Assembly (NCBI GenBank): GCA_036186865.1
Contig: AP025055.1
Span: forward strand, 4,444,864-4,508,863
Length of the DNA: 64,000 bases
Reading direction: 5' to 3'
Source: Eustoma russellianum
Lineage: Eukaryota; Streptophyta; Magnoliopsida; Gentianales; Gentianaceae
A model generated the notes under the pieces. It saw only the letters and a list, made by a program, of their open reading frames with translations. It searched no databases and was not told the DNA's origin. This document shows positions 23,701-35,164 of the stretch, piece by piece (position 1 is the first letter of the stretch; the number at the start of each line of letters is the position of its first letter). Position numbers and translations under genes: made by a program.

Positions 23701-24062
23701 TTTTTCTAAAATCATTTTTGTGACTTATAATTTTTTTTTCTATTGATCTACTTTTGAAGTTAATTTTCATAATAAATGCATGGATTTCTTTACCCAATGT
23801 ACGTCATGATTACATGCTGGTGGTACATAAAAGTCTTTGGTCAAAGTTGATAGCATGCATCTGCAAATTTCAGCAGGTCACGTAACTGTTTTTATAATAT
23901 TTACCATCAAATTCAATGAGAATGCTCCAGGTTAATTTTTAGTTTACAAAATTTGAAATCCGTGAAAAGTAATCAGATGAAGAAACAGTAACATAATATA
24001 AAGAAGTTCATGTTAATTATGTGCTATATTATCTTTTCATATACAAAGTAAATCAGATAATA
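23701..24062. other. Intergenic DNA without assigned features
   Basis: AT-rich. No gene or repeat recognised. Confidence 0.5.
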
Positions 24063-24078
24063 TTCATGGTATGTACCA

Positions 24079-26233
24079 CCACCATCATCATCATCCGTAC
24101 CCAGTATATCCCAACGACAGCAAAAGCTATTGGTAGGGTCTGGAGAGGATAAGTGGTAGGCAGACAACACCTCTATCCCAAGGGATAGAGAGTCTGCTTC
24201 CAGTGAGACCCCCCGGCTCTATATGTACATGCATAATGACATAATAATAGAGATATGATATGCTAGTGTGTTAATGAGGGAATTCAGGAAATACAAAGAA
24301 GAGGATTTTGATATTAAAATACACATAACATGTATATGTACATGTAATGCAAAACAAAGGTAAAACATAAGCAACCAAGTGCAAAGTCAACCTAAAGCAT
24401 AGATAGTGTTTACGTCTATCTATGTCTTTAAATATACTCTAAGGTGTCCCTATATATGACATATATCTTGTTAACCTTAATCTTATGTCTCCATGAACTC
24501 CTATCCTGGACCATGTCCTCAGAGAGGTGCAAATCTAGTAGGTCGTGCCTAATCTGCTCATCCCAAGTCAGTTTGGGTCTGCCTTTACTCCTGTTCCCCT
24601 CTACAAAGAGGCTTTCAATTGCTCTGACCGACGCCGTTGTCTGTTTCCGCTTGACATGCCCAAACCATCTCATTCTTCCCTCTCTTATCTTATCTGTTAT
24701 ACTAGCCACGCCTAACCTTTCTCGAAACACCTCGTTTCCGATCCAGTCTAGCTTTGTATGCCCACACATTCACCTCAACATCTTCATTTCTGCCACTTCC
24801 ATCTTCTGCAATTGTGTCCTCTTGATGGCCCAGCAGTCTGTCGCATATAGCATTGCCGGTCGCACCGCCAGCCTATAAAATTTTCCCTTTAACTTAGTTG
24901 GAAAATTCTTGTCTCACAGCACCCCTGAGGTCGCCCTCCACCTACACCAGCCTGCTTGAACTCGATGTGCTACATCATTATCTATGTCCCTATTCTGCTG
25001 CACAAATGATCCTAGGTACTTAAACTTACTTACCTGTGGTACCACTTGACCATCGATAGTGAGCTGACTATTCTCACTGTCGGCTACGCCGCTGAAGTCG
25101 TAGTGTAGATACTCGGTCTTAGAACGGCTAATCTTTAAGCCTTTTTTCTCTAAAACACCTCTCCACTGCTCTAGTCTCATACTCAGGGTATGTCTACTCT
25201 CTGCGATTAATACAATATCGTCAGCAAAAAGCATAGACCACGAAACTGCCTCCTGTATCGGCTTTGACAACTCGTCAAGGACAACTGCAAAAAGAAATGA
25301 GCTCAACACAGACCCTTGATGGAGGCCTACCTCCACCAGAAAGAAGTCTGTATTCCCCACATGTGTATGAACGGTTGTTTTCGTCCTAGCATACATATCT
25401 CTAATTATGTCTATATACTTTATAGGGATCGCTCTTGCATCCAGACTATCCCAGATCAGGCTACGTGGCACACTATCATACGTTTTTTCAAAATCGATGA
25501 GAACCATATGTAAATCGCGCTTCTTCTCCCTATACTTCTTCATTAATCTTCTGAGAATGTGTATTGCTTCCGTAGTTGACCTTCCTGCCATAAAACCAAA
25601 TTGGTTCACCGTAACCTGAGTTTCTCTCCTAATTCTAGTGTCGATTACTCTCTTCCATAACTTCATAGCATGGTTTAGCAACTTAATCCCTCTATAGTTC
25701 CCACAACACTGTGCGTCTCCTTTGTTCTTATATAGGGGGACCACGACATCCTTTCTCCATTCATCTGGCATGTTTCCTGTTTTGTAAACACGGTTGAACA
25801 TAGTAGTTAGCCATTAAACCCCTTCCTCTCCCAAATACTTCCACGCCTCAATGAGTATGTTATCTAGGCCGATCGCTTTAGCTCTTCCCATCTTCTTTAG
25901 TTCTCTCATCATCTCTCCTTGTGTGATGTTCTGACAGTCGGAGTTATTATGTTGTCGTTGTATGTTAGTGGTGCTTTCTCGTTCTTCATAGTCGACACTA
26001 ATGCCGTTGAAAAGATTGTGAAAATATGTTTGTCATTTCAACTTGATGTCTTGTGCTTTGACTAACACATGTCCATCTTCTCCTTTTATAAACTTCCCGC
26101 CTCCTTGGTCCTGCCTCTTTCGATCCCTAGCTTTGGCAATCTTGAACGTATCCTGCTCTCCGTTTTTTGTTTCTAATCTTTCATACATCCTTTTATAAGC
26201 TACAGTCTTTGCCTCTGTCACTGCATTCTTCGT
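24079..26233 (-). mobile_element. RTE-type LINE, 5'-truncated
   Basis: A 16-bp perfect target duplication, TTCATGGTATGTACCA, lies at 24063-24078 and 26234-26249. The minus-strand body lacks the endonuclease domain, so it is 5'-truncated. It ends in a (GAT)n-like tail. The 3' untranslated part (24080-24235) is the source-type sequence for fragments at 17683, 48531, 49673 and 61764. Confidence 0.93.
24428..26221 (-). pseudogene. RTE LINE ORF2 remnant (reverse transcriptase)
   Basis: Three colinear open pieces remain: 26221-26033 (pre-RT spacer), 25801-24914 (RT) and 24769-24428 (C-terminal part). RT landmarks are NYRGIKLL, NQFGFMAGRST, DFEKTYDSVPR and FADD at 25217-25228. The C-terminal piece holds GRMRWFGHVKR, typical of RTE proteins. 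Stops near 25815 and 26033 and a break near 24770-24914 prevent one product. It would have copied RNA onto nicked target DNA. The copy is dead at the protein level but has clean insertion borders. Confidence 0.92.
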
Positions 26234-26416
26234 TTCATGGTATGTACCAAAAGACTTACAAAGATAATAATTTATTTAGTCTACCAATTAACCTAATGGT
26301 AAGATATGATTATCCATGATTAATTAAATTTATAGTTGAATTTATTTAACTTCACCTTTTTATATAATGAGGAGACTTCCTACTTTCTGATTTACATCCT
26401 CCACGATATTCATTGA

Positions 26417-27565
26417 TGTTGGAAAATTTGGCTCGATATGGTACCAAACATGAACAAGAGATATTCAAATGAAATCTCTTTATGACATGAATTGACGTTC
26501 AATAATATGACTAAGAACATCATACAACAGGGGTCTGGTATTTGAAGAATATGAATGAATTTAGTAACAATAAACATATGCAACCAGCAACTATGTGATA
26601 GTCGACGATGCTGGAATAAAGAAATCAACAATATTATGACGCTTGACAGAAGGACAAATAGAAGAATAAAGCCGAGACGAGACTCGAGATGTCTCTGAAC
26701 TTAAAGCAATTTTGCCTTCACCATTGAGCAAGGTGAACTTCAGACAAATGCTTCCCAGCATATAACGGCTTACTTTCTTTTGGTTGCTCTCCAAGAGAAA
26801 GTTTGAACTTGCCCTTAGAAGTGATTGTTGTTAGAGGAAAGAAGAGAAGAAGGGGAGAGGATAAATTTCCTGCAGAAATTCTCTAAGGTTTCATCACCTT
26901 CAAGTGGTTTTTTCCATATTTTTCTTTAACATGTCAAAGCCTTCTTTATATAGGCTTCAAGTGGTTAATCAACACCTTAAAGACACATTTCTGCAGAGAA
27001 TTTTAACCTCCAAGTTGGTTGGTAATCGTTGGTTATCATTCTAATTGAAAGGAGATGTCATTTGGAGGAGAAGATGCATCTTTTGTGAACAGTCGGGTCA
27101 CATTAGGCGCCTAATGTCACTTCGAACGACTGTACAAAATGACATCGAACGACTGTACAAAATGACATAGGAGCTTCATGTGACATCGAACGACCCATTA
27201 GGCGCCTAATGTCACTTCGAACGACTGTACAAAATGACATTAGGCGCTTTATGTGACATTGAACGACTGTACAAAATCACATTAGGCGCTTCATGTGACA
27301 TTGAACGCCTACAAGGCGTTCGAAGTGTTCTGGAAGTGTCCCCGAACACTTCGAACGCCACATGAGGCGCTTCAAGTGTTCTGGAAGTGTTCCAGAACAC
27401 TTCGAACGCCTACATTAGGCGCTTAAAGTGTTTGGAACACCCCCATTTCCTTCCATTGTTCATAAAACACTCTAAACTTCATCCAATCTCCTATCAAAAG
27501 GTTACATAACATTATACAAGGTTGGATCACAAGATTTAAAGTACTTTTAAGTACTTTTTCCAACA
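26417..27565 (-). repeat. 3' LTR of F2 element (1149 bp)
   Basis: TGTTGGAAAA...TTTTTCCAACA. TATA box (minus) at 26945-26954. CTTAAAGCAATTTT lies at 26700-26713. The U3 palindrome array is at 27093-27425. Confidence 0.93.
27093..27425. repeat. GGCGCC/TTCGAA palindrome array in U3 of F2
   Basis: Repeats of CATTAGGCGC, TTCGAACGACTGTACAAAAT and their inverts. It includes the perfect 18-bp palindrome ACATTAGGCGCCTAATGT (27100-27117) and a hairpin with 13-bp arms and a 3-nt loop at 27374-27402 (AAGTGTTCTGGAA arm). Confidence 0.9.
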
Positions 27566-28311
27566 ATCCCCCACATGATCCAATCTTGTATAGTCACATA
27601 TCCAAACGATAACAAACTAACTTCTCTAACAACAATGCGAAGATAATGACACATAACGGATACGATGACTTGTGGTCTTGAATCGCCGGTAGTACAAGTG
27701 GAGTTATATAAACGAGAATAGGATGAACTTCGTCTTGAATCATATTCTACTATTGTTTATATGAACAGCCACGAGACATGTCATTATCTCCTCACTTCAC
27801 CAAGTTCGCGGTGTGGTGCAAAATCGGCCATGCACCTATGCCAGGGTTCATAAGCACTCTAGAGAGTTTTCCAGGCTCTCACAGGAAGCGGCACCACCTC
27901 CATACTTATATAGGTGAAATTCATCAAGTGTGTACTGCTCACACTACCATTCAACATGGCTATGAATTTTCATTAAGAGATTCTCGAAATCTCACCCTCA
28001 ATTCTTGCAGCAAGTACTATCTTCAACAACACCATAGGGAGAGACAACGTTGATAGTACTGAATAGAACTCTTTTGTGACTTGTTTTTACCACATTGAAC
28101 TCCGTTCGTAGGATCTCTACTAATAGCGAGTTGGGTTCCCGCCACATAGAGCTCACAACAACTGGAAAGTCTCATCCCCCTCGATGTTACTGTGGGTCTC
28201 TCTCATAGACCTTGCATTGGCTATGTTTTACCCAAGGAAGCTCATGATAGTGCACAATCTCATCAGAAATCCTTTCAGTGATTTTCTTTAACAAATCACT
28301 CAACATAATAA

Positions 28312-28512
28312 GATGATTTTTCAACAAGCAAATCACCAAACTTAAGATGATTTTCAACAAGTAAATCGTTAAACTTAAGATAACTTTTCGGTCAAATAAA
28401 TCATCAAACTTAGATGATTCACCACCAAGCAAATTATCAAACTTAGGATGATTTTTGTCAAGCGAATCATCAAACTTAGGATGATTTTTATCAAGCAAAT
28501 CATCAAACTTGT
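28312..28512. repeat. Six-unit minisatellite (33-36 bp) inside F2
   Basis: Units resemble ATGATTTTTATCAAGCAAAT then CATCAAACTTAGG, starting near 28312, 28346, 28379, 28413, 28449 and 28481. The last units are the most alike. Confidence 0.8.
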
Positions 28513-30480
28513 TTTTACAAACTGTCTCTTACAAGCATGTTCAATAGTATCATGAACAACTTTATCCAAGAGTCAGTTTTATCAACAACAAATAGCCAAG
28601 CTCGATGAACTCATCAAAACATCATATCAGTTAACTACATTCATATGCTTGCAACTATGCTTCAATCATCACAATTCATTATCATCATCAACTTGCAATA
28701 TAAGCATCAAGCAAGCTCAAAATGCTTACAAACATACAAACTTTTGATTACTAAACCTCATGAATATCATCATGGTGTGTCATAAAGAGCAAGCAAGTCT
28801 ATCACCCTTATAGACTTGGAACATTAATCATCAAACAATTAGAACAGCATAGTGGCCATTACTTTGGTGATTAAACAACACAAGTTATTTACATGCTCAG
28901 CATTCACATTTTCTAATAACTTTGTTGTTAAACAAAAGTATTGAAAGGTTAGACCCCCACATTTCACCTCGATCTATATTAATCACATACTAACTTTTAT
29001 TCATCATCAACAATTACTACAACGTTCATCTTTAACTGATCACAAATTATCAGACAACTAGCTATGATATAGATTAATTCAAAAGGCTTCCAACAATGAC
29101 CATAGACTAGACGCTCTATGTCACTTTGGAGTAAACTCCAACAATCTTCTTATGAACCAAGATTCATAAGAGACTAGCACTTTTGATCTTTCAATTATAC
29201 CATAGTTTCAGCAGTGTGGTTTTTCAAAAGCTAACAACTAAAACTAGAAATCCAACATTCATGATTTCTAAGTTTTTGTTTTCACATAGCACACTAGCTA
29301 GTTTTACCACAGAGAGCAAATGGCTAAGACTAGAAAATTTTATTTTCGTAAGTCTATCTTCATCACAAACAACTAGTCTCAGTCAACCCATTTTCAACAA
29401 GAAACTTTATTCATAAAGAATGAAAGCAATCTATCTAATCTTTCCTTCTTAGATTTCTTATTATTTATTATAGAATGCTTTTATTATACACCAGCAGCAT
29501 GCTTTGCATTTCAAATTCTAGTCATATTTCTCGTTTTATGAAACTCTAAGTTGAAATGCAAAATAAATTACACACGTTAATACAAATATTTAACACCATA
29601 TTTAAATGGGATTAAATACATGCGTCTATTTCTTCACAATCATACAAAACATATTTCTTATGTCTTAGTATTTTCCTTCATTTTCTCAACAGATTAGCAA
29701 GACTCATGTTCTTGTCTCTCACCATGCATAATACATGAAACGGTTTCACATAAACTAGATGCAAATCTATTAAGACTCATAAATCATATATACAGCACAA
29801 AACAAACATTAAAACTCTGGTTTGATAGTAACTCAAAAATCATTCTTACATGTGTAAGAATATCACACATATTGCCAACTCCAGTTTTTATAGACAAAGT
29901 TAACTTTAAGTGCACTTTCTACTATCCAAAGTATTGGATTTATAGTGCATCATTAAAGAAACTAAGCTACCTCTCTACTGGTTGCAATAAACTTGATAGA
30001 CATAATCTATCATTCTTTCCGAGGAACTATCAGCAATATTACCTCATAGAAGACCGTTGTGATCTCCTTATCATCCATCATGTTGATACTCCAAGAAACT
30101 TCTCCTCTTAATCTGCCGCCAACAATCATGTTGGTAATTCTCTTGTTTCTTTGTATCCTTGAACTTTCGCTGGTTGACACCAAATAAACTCTATTCTTGT
30201 AATTCTTGTTTCCATGTGTTTGCCGCTATCTCCACCTTGCTACCCTTCATTTTTCATCATAGTGCAGGAGTTGCCTATCCATGTCCTTCTATGGAATTTC
30301 TTCAGTTGACGTCGAGCACGAAGCCAAGTGAACACCATATACCCCCACACGCCGACGGAAATTGAAATAATATTACATTCATCCCATTATGGAAATAATG
30401 ATTTTCTAATATATTTTCATTAATGATTCAACCCCCACACTTTGAGAAATCCAAGAACTGTTTGGGAACCATATCAACTG

Positions 30481-30494
30481 AAAATTGCTTTAAG
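30481..30494 (-). promoter_or_regulatory. Putative primer-binding site of F2, complementary to its own LTR
   Basis: The minus strand reads CTTAAAGCAATTTT, 2 nt inside the 5' LTR border. The exact 14-nt reverse complement (in element sense) lies in that LTR at 30780-30793. No tRNA-type site is recognised. Confidence 0.5.
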
Positions 30495-30496
30495 AC

Positions 30497-31645
30497 TGTT
30501 GGAAAATTTGGCTCGATATGGTACCAAACATGAACAAGAGATATTCAAATGAAATCTCTTTATGACATGAATTGACGTTCAATAATATGACTAAGAACAT
30601 CATACAACAGGGGTCTGGTATTTGAAGAATATGAATGAATTTAGTAACAATAAACATATGCAACCAGCAACTATGTGATAGTCGACGATGCTGGAATAAA
30701 GAAATCAACAATATTATGACGCTTGACAGAAGGACAAATAGAAGAATAAAGCCGAGACGAGACTTGAGATGTCTCTGAACTTAAAGCAATTTTGCCTTCA
30801 CCATTGAGCAAGGTGAACTTCAGACAAATGCTTCCCAGCATATAACGGCTTACTTTCTTTTGGTTGCTCTCCAAGAGAAAGTTTGAACTTGCCCTTAGAA
30901 GTGATTGTTGTTAGAGGAAAGAAGAGAAGAAGGGGAGAGGATAAATTTCCTGCAGAAATTCTCTAAGGTTTCACCACCTTCAAGTGGTTTTTTCCATATT
31001 TTTCTTTAACATGTCAAAGCCTTCTTTATATAGGCTTCAAGTGGTTAATCAACACCTTAAAGACACATTTCTGCAGAGAATTTTAACCTCCAAGTTGGTT
31101 GGTAATCGTTGGTTATCATTCTAATTGAAAGGAGATGTCATTTGGAGGAGAAGATGCATCTTTTGTGAACAGTCGGGTCACATTAGGCGCCTAATGTCAC
31201 TTCGAACGACTGTACAAAATGACATCGAACGACTGTACAAAATGACATAGGAGCTTCATGTGACATCGAACGACCCATTAGGCGCCTAATGTCACTTCGA
31301 ACGACTGTACAAAATGACATTAGGCGCTTTATGTGACATTGAACGACTGTACAAAATCACATTAGGCGCTTCATGTGACATTGAACGCCTACAAGGCGTT
31401 CGAAGTGTTCTGGAAGTGTCCCCGAACACTTCGAACGCCACATGAGGCGCTTCAAGTGTTCTGGAAGTGTTCCAGAACACTTCGAACGCCTACATTAGGC
31501 GCTTAAAGTGTTTGGAACACCCCCATTTCCTTCCATTGTTCATAAAACACTCCAAACTTCATCCAATCTCCTATCAAAAGGTTACATAACATTATACAAG
31601 GTTGGATCACAAGATTTAAAGTACTTTTAAGTACTTTTTCCAATA
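30497..31645 (-). repeat. 5' LTR of F2 element (1149 bp)
   Basis: Near-identical to 26417-27565. Visible differences correspond to left-copy positions of about 26684, 26893, 27474 and 27564; the last turns terminal CCAACA into CCAATA. TATA box (minus) at 31025-31034. Palindrome array at 31173-31505. Confidence 0.93.
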
Positions 31646-31650
31646 ATTGA

Positions 31651-32118
31651 GACTGGAACGGTAAAAGTCCATAGCGATGGATTTCGTCTTTAGCTCCGAG
31701 CATTCTCAAACTAAAAAATGGAATAGTATTATGCAAATATAAATAAGTGTATACATTATTGAAGCAGCACGTTCAACAACATAGGCCCGGACGATTGTCT
31801 TTTCAGTTTCGCATATCCTGTCTGATTTCTGTATATGGACTTGGTATTACAAATTTTCAATGTAATAAATTGTTCGAAAATACAAAAGGAATTATAAACA
31901 CACAATAGTTTAGAAATGATGACGTGGCTTAATTTATGTCTTTGGAAGTTTTCGTGGGGGTTGCTTTAGGCTTATCTTCCAATCCTCTTAATAATTAAAA
32001 CCAATTATTCCTTGCTTCAACAACTTGGGACACGTCTTTTCTCAACCACTACTGAATTAGAGCGTCTTAATCACATGGATTTAACGCCTAATACATGACG
32101 TGTAGGGCTAAAGGTTTC
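31651..32118. other. Intergenic DNA without assigned features
   Basis: No gene or repeat recognised. Confidence 0.5.
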
Positions 32119-32134
32119 ATATTCTAATTCCCTT

Positions 32135-32373
32135 TATAACAAACATTACCCTATTTTAGAGACTTCCGTCTATAGCAGGATATAGAGAGTCAGATGTAAT
32201 CAATCATACACATGCGTTAGAAACACACATACGTTGTTTTCCGATGACCCATATTGAAAATTGTGTTACTCTGTGTTGATCAACTGTTATTTCATAAGTG
32301 GGTCATTTTGTTTTATTCCATCATATTCCAAAGTCGAGGAAGAGTGTGTCATTGACTCCATTTGAAATTGAAA
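32135..32373 (-). mobile_element. SINE-A copy 3
   Basis: 239 bp with a 16-bp target duplication, ATATTCTAATTCYCTT, at 32119-32134 and 32374-32389 (one mismatch). The head ends in the CAATGACACACTCTTCCTCG-type sequence. Confidence 0.8.
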
Positions 32374-32389
32374 ATATTCTAATTCTCTT

Positions 32390-32793
32390 TCAAATAGAAA
32401 GTATTCTAATTCTCCAGTACTCTTGGTCAATAATGACCAAATACCATAGTATCCACCGTCTAATTGAACAACGTGTTGCTGATCCATTTTGAAATGAACA
32501 CTTGCGTGAGATTCTTTGGAGTAAACTTACTACATAAGAAGCCGCTAATCTCCTGATTTACTCCTATACTACTCTCATGGATCAACAATGGGGGCTCTTA
32601 GGGGGCTCCTAAGGCTGCTCCTTTACTAGTCTTTTAGGATTGGAACACTGAGAACTATTAAGACCAAGGATTTGCCCTTTTGGGATAGAATGAATGAGCA
32701 ATCATTGATAAAACAATGCGACGTGTACAATTGAATGAGAAAGCAAGTTCAATGGGTAATTGTGTGATAGTATTTTTTGCACCTTAGTGAGAA

Positions 32794-32845
<52 letters not shown>

Positions 32846-33328
32846 TATAACTCTGTTATAATTTATGTCATAAAAAAGAGCCAAATAGGTAGGATTATTA
32901 CTTGTGACATTATCCTAAAAACAATGTTGTTCATGAACATAACTTTCCTCTAGATAATTTAGTAGAGAAATAAGATTTTTGAATAACAGCTGTTACAATA
33001 ATTCAATTACTAATTATTTAATATGCAGGAATAAATAAAAGTAAAGGCACAATCCATTAGCTGGCATGCTTAACTTAATCAGCAGTTACCAAGTAACAAA
33101 AAATAATAAAACATATTAATAAAAGAAAATTGAACATAAACTGGTGAGAAGGCCAATATGTTACTCGAAAAGAAAGTGTATGTAATAATACACAGAAGTT
33201 TGAAAGAAAAAAAAAAGAACTCTCAATTATTAACAAAGCTTTATAAGAAAATAAAAAATATAAAATACTAAATAGCCAGCCCCAGCAAGAAGACTATCCA
33301 CGTAAGCAACCGCAACAGCAACCGCAAC
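32390..33328. other. Intergenic DNA; TA microsatellite at 32797-32837
   Basis: About 40 bp of AT repeats followed by ACACACATA. The last 100-200 bp before 33329 are probably the 3'UTR of the bHLH gene. No other gene seen. Confidence 0.55.
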
Positions 33329-33949
33329 CTAATTTTGATCACCGGAGCCACCGGCTCCACCACCTTCTCCGCCGCCAGGAGTCAAAAGCTCCGAAAGCAC
33401 ATGCATAGCTCTGACTTGCATTTGTAAAGCGGCTATATAATCAGTGGCTTCTTCCAGAAGATTCGGAAATGATACCTTTCGGCAACCGGGAACTAACCGG
33501 CCCAAAACACGCACTTTCTTCTGCAAACACGATAGCCTCTTCTTGCCGGCGGTCTTCTTTAACCGGTTATCTCCGGTGGCTTTTGCTTTCTTATGCTTAT
33601 GCCGTTTGTTTATCTGACTGAGCCGCAAGCTGAGCCGGCCGGTAAGAATAGCTCGGCTCCATCGAGTCTTTCCCTTAGCCGCGACTGCGAGGATTCTATC
33701 CGCCGTCTCCCGAACATTTTTCCCGCCGGCGGAGGGAGTAGACGCAGTTGGACGGACATGTGTAAGGGCGTTGATTAGCTTCGATGCATAGATCCGTTCC
33801 TCCGATTCCGATCTCCATCTCTCCGGATCGGAGGTTGCGCCGGCTGATTGGTTTGAGCGCTTCGCATCAGTTTCCCGTCGAGTTTTCCGATTGGATCCCC
33901 GCGATCTGTAGTGATTCGCCTCCGAATTGATTACCGGAGATAACGACAT
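33329..33949 (-). CDS. Atypical bHLH transcription factor, AIF/bHLH147-150 type
   Basis: 206-residue intronless coding region. Residues 144-189 form the helix-loop-helix: KKVRVLGRLVPGCRK, loop, then LLEEATDYIAALQMQVRAM. This matches the plant AIF/bHLH147-150 and IBH1-like group. An upstream conserved stretch, RIYASKLINAL...RETADRILAVAAKGKTRWSRAIL, is typical of the same group. The basic region lacks the His-Glu-Arg set needed for E-box contact, so it probably acts by heterodimerising in the nucleus. Family members repress growth and brassinosteroid responses. The tail is Gly-rich (TPGGGEGGGAGGSGDQN). The ATG at 33949 is chosen because the longer open frame crosses a predicted 5'UTR intron and has no family similarity. 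The frame is intact. No neighbouring gene is functionally related. Confidence 0.88.
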   Translation of the reverse strand: MSLSPVINSEANHYRSRGSNRKTRRETDAKRSNQSAGATSDPERWRSESEERIYASKLINALTHVRPTASTPSAGGKNVRETADRILAVAAKGKTRWSRAILTGRLSLRLSQINKRHKHKKAKATGDNRLKKTAGKKRLSCLQKKVRVLGRLVPGCRKVSFPNLLEEATDYIAALQMQVRAMHVLSELLTPGGGEGGGAGGSGDQN

Positions 33950-34043
33950 CGTGATGCGAAAAAAACGTTTCCTGGAAGACAGGAGAAGCTCCAGAAGAAA
34001 TTTAGGAAATGAATTTCGCCGGTGGTGATGGTAGAGAATCAAA

Positions 34044-34274
34044 CTGTCAACAAAAAACGCAGATAATGAATTAGATTCTGATGATGAAATCAACAGGCTA
34101 AATATATCAATCTGCAGATTAGCTTTTTTACAAAAAAATACACACAATAAAACCAAAAAAGGAATTAAAGTATATACTAGATGAAATAATTCTGTACATG
34201 ATTACAGGAATATCTGACATCAAAAATCTCAACAGAAAAAAAGATGAATTTGGAGGTGAAAAAATATGCGGTAC
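34044..34274 (-). other. Predicted 5'UTR intron of the bHLH gene
   Basis: On the minus strand the donor is CTGAAG|GTACC and the acceptor is TTTTTTGTTGACAG|TTTG, giving 231 bp of AT-rich intron. It would join a leader exon (from about 34420 to 34275) to 34043. Needs RNA evidence. Confidence 0.55.
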
Positions 34275-34435
34275 CTTCAGAAAGGTTTGAAAGCAAAGCG
34301 TTTGTTTTTCTTCTATTGATGGTGGAACCGGCGGTGGCGGAGAAAGTAGAGAAGAGTGTTCTGTAACGGAAGAAATGGAAGAACGGAGTTGGGGAAAAAA
34401 AGGTGAGAGATACGAGTCTTTTATCATACAGAGGG

Positions 34436-34445
34436 CATTATAAAG
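34436..34445 (-). promoter_or_regulatory. TATA box of the bHLH gene
   Basis: The minus strand reads CTTTATAATG, about 160 nt upstream of the predicted intron donor. It fits a leader exon starting near 34410. Confidence 0.4.
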
Positions 34446-34499
34446 TGGACAAGACGATGGTATGTTTTTTAATCAATTTATTATTGTTGTTGTTGTCAT

Positions 34500-34790
34500 T
34501 GTTATTATTGTTATGGAATATTAGTTGATCGACATAGTTTAACGTAATTTTTATTATGGATCATCAGAAAACAAACTCTGTGTGTTTTTACTACATGAGT
34601 ATAGTTGCGTACATTCCAATAACTTAAAAATAACGACAAAAACAATAACAACATTAATTCATTATTTCAGATGCTTCTGCCTATAGCGGAGTATGGTGAC
34701 CAACTTCTATGTGTTTTTATAGATATGGTTACATACATCTGACCCTCTACGCCTCGCTATAAACGGAAGTCTCTAAATAGTGTTGTTAGT
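34500..34790 (+). repeat. Two partial SINE-A copies
   Basis: 34510-34615 and about 34665-34790 each contain the SINE-A core: a GACAACAAACTCTGTGTG-like stretch, then GGTTACATACATCTGACCCT, then CGGAAGTCTCTAA. Truncated or nested, so boundaries are unclear. Confidence 0.6.
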
Positions 34791-35164
34791 TAGTTAGTTA
34801 GTTATTGGAATGGTGTGGATACATGTGCAAATACTATCTTCAATCTACACCATTTGTCAATATTCATTTAAATAATATTTTGTGAAGGTGACCAAGTCAT
34901 GGTGTCAATCTGATGTGTGTACAAGTTATGCCAAAACAACATTATACACATTTATGAGATATGTAGCTCCGTTCTCTTTTGGTTATCTTGCTAGTATGTT
35001 TTGGGCTAGGATTGTGTGCTTTGTTCTTATCGCTATTGATATTTTATTTTATTTTTCTTTAATCTATTTTGTAATTTTTCATATTCATTTAAAAGATGAG
35101 GAATCAAAATTAGTGAAAACAATGTAATGGAAAGCAATCCATTTCATATTGGTCGAAATTACAA
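34791..35164. other. Intergenic DNA; unsupported 81-codon ORF at 34882-35127
   Basis: The plus-strand ORF encodes a hydrophobic, membrane-like C-terminus but starts at a non-ATG codon. It has no recognised domain or gene signals, so it is not called. Confidence 0.4.

Larger units (their letters stand above)
27566..30496 (-). other. Non-coding interior of the F2 element
   Basis: 2931 bp without gag or pol. The left part (27566-28200) is homologous to 37065-37750 and includes the block shared with F3 near 27855-27931. A tandem repeat follows at 28312-28512. The rest (28520-30480) is AT-rich with no ORF resembling a protein family. Small ORFs here are not supported. Confidence 0.75.
26417..31645 (-). 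mobile_element. Young non-autonomous copia-like LTR element (LARD-like), family F2
   Basis: 5229 bp with TGTTGG/CCAACA termini and a perfect target duplication, ATTGA, at 26412-26416 and 31646-31650. Both LTRs are 1149 bp and differ at only about four positions by eye. The 2.9-kb interior has no protein-coding capacity. Orientation follows from the TATA box and the polypurine tract ATGTGGGGGAT beside the left LTR. It must have been mobilised by proteins from another copia element. Confidence 0.93.

Noticed and set aside
24444..24878. 144-codon plus-strand ORF
   Set aside because: Antisense shadow of the RTE LINE protein.
27778..28053. 91-codon ORF in the F2 interior
   Set aside because: It lies on the antisense strand of the element over the conserved untranslated block. 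The relic copy at 37.3 kb does not keep the frame.
26417..31645. Segmental duplication of 1.15 kb (26.4 and 30.5 kb)
   Set aside because: Terminal TG/CA, the ATTGA target duplication, the polypurine tract and a TATA box show these are LTRs of one element.
34882..35127. Small membrane protein, 81 codons
   Set aside because: Non-ATG start, no family resemblance, no promoter or conservation signal. Hydrophobic runs are expected from T-rich DNA.
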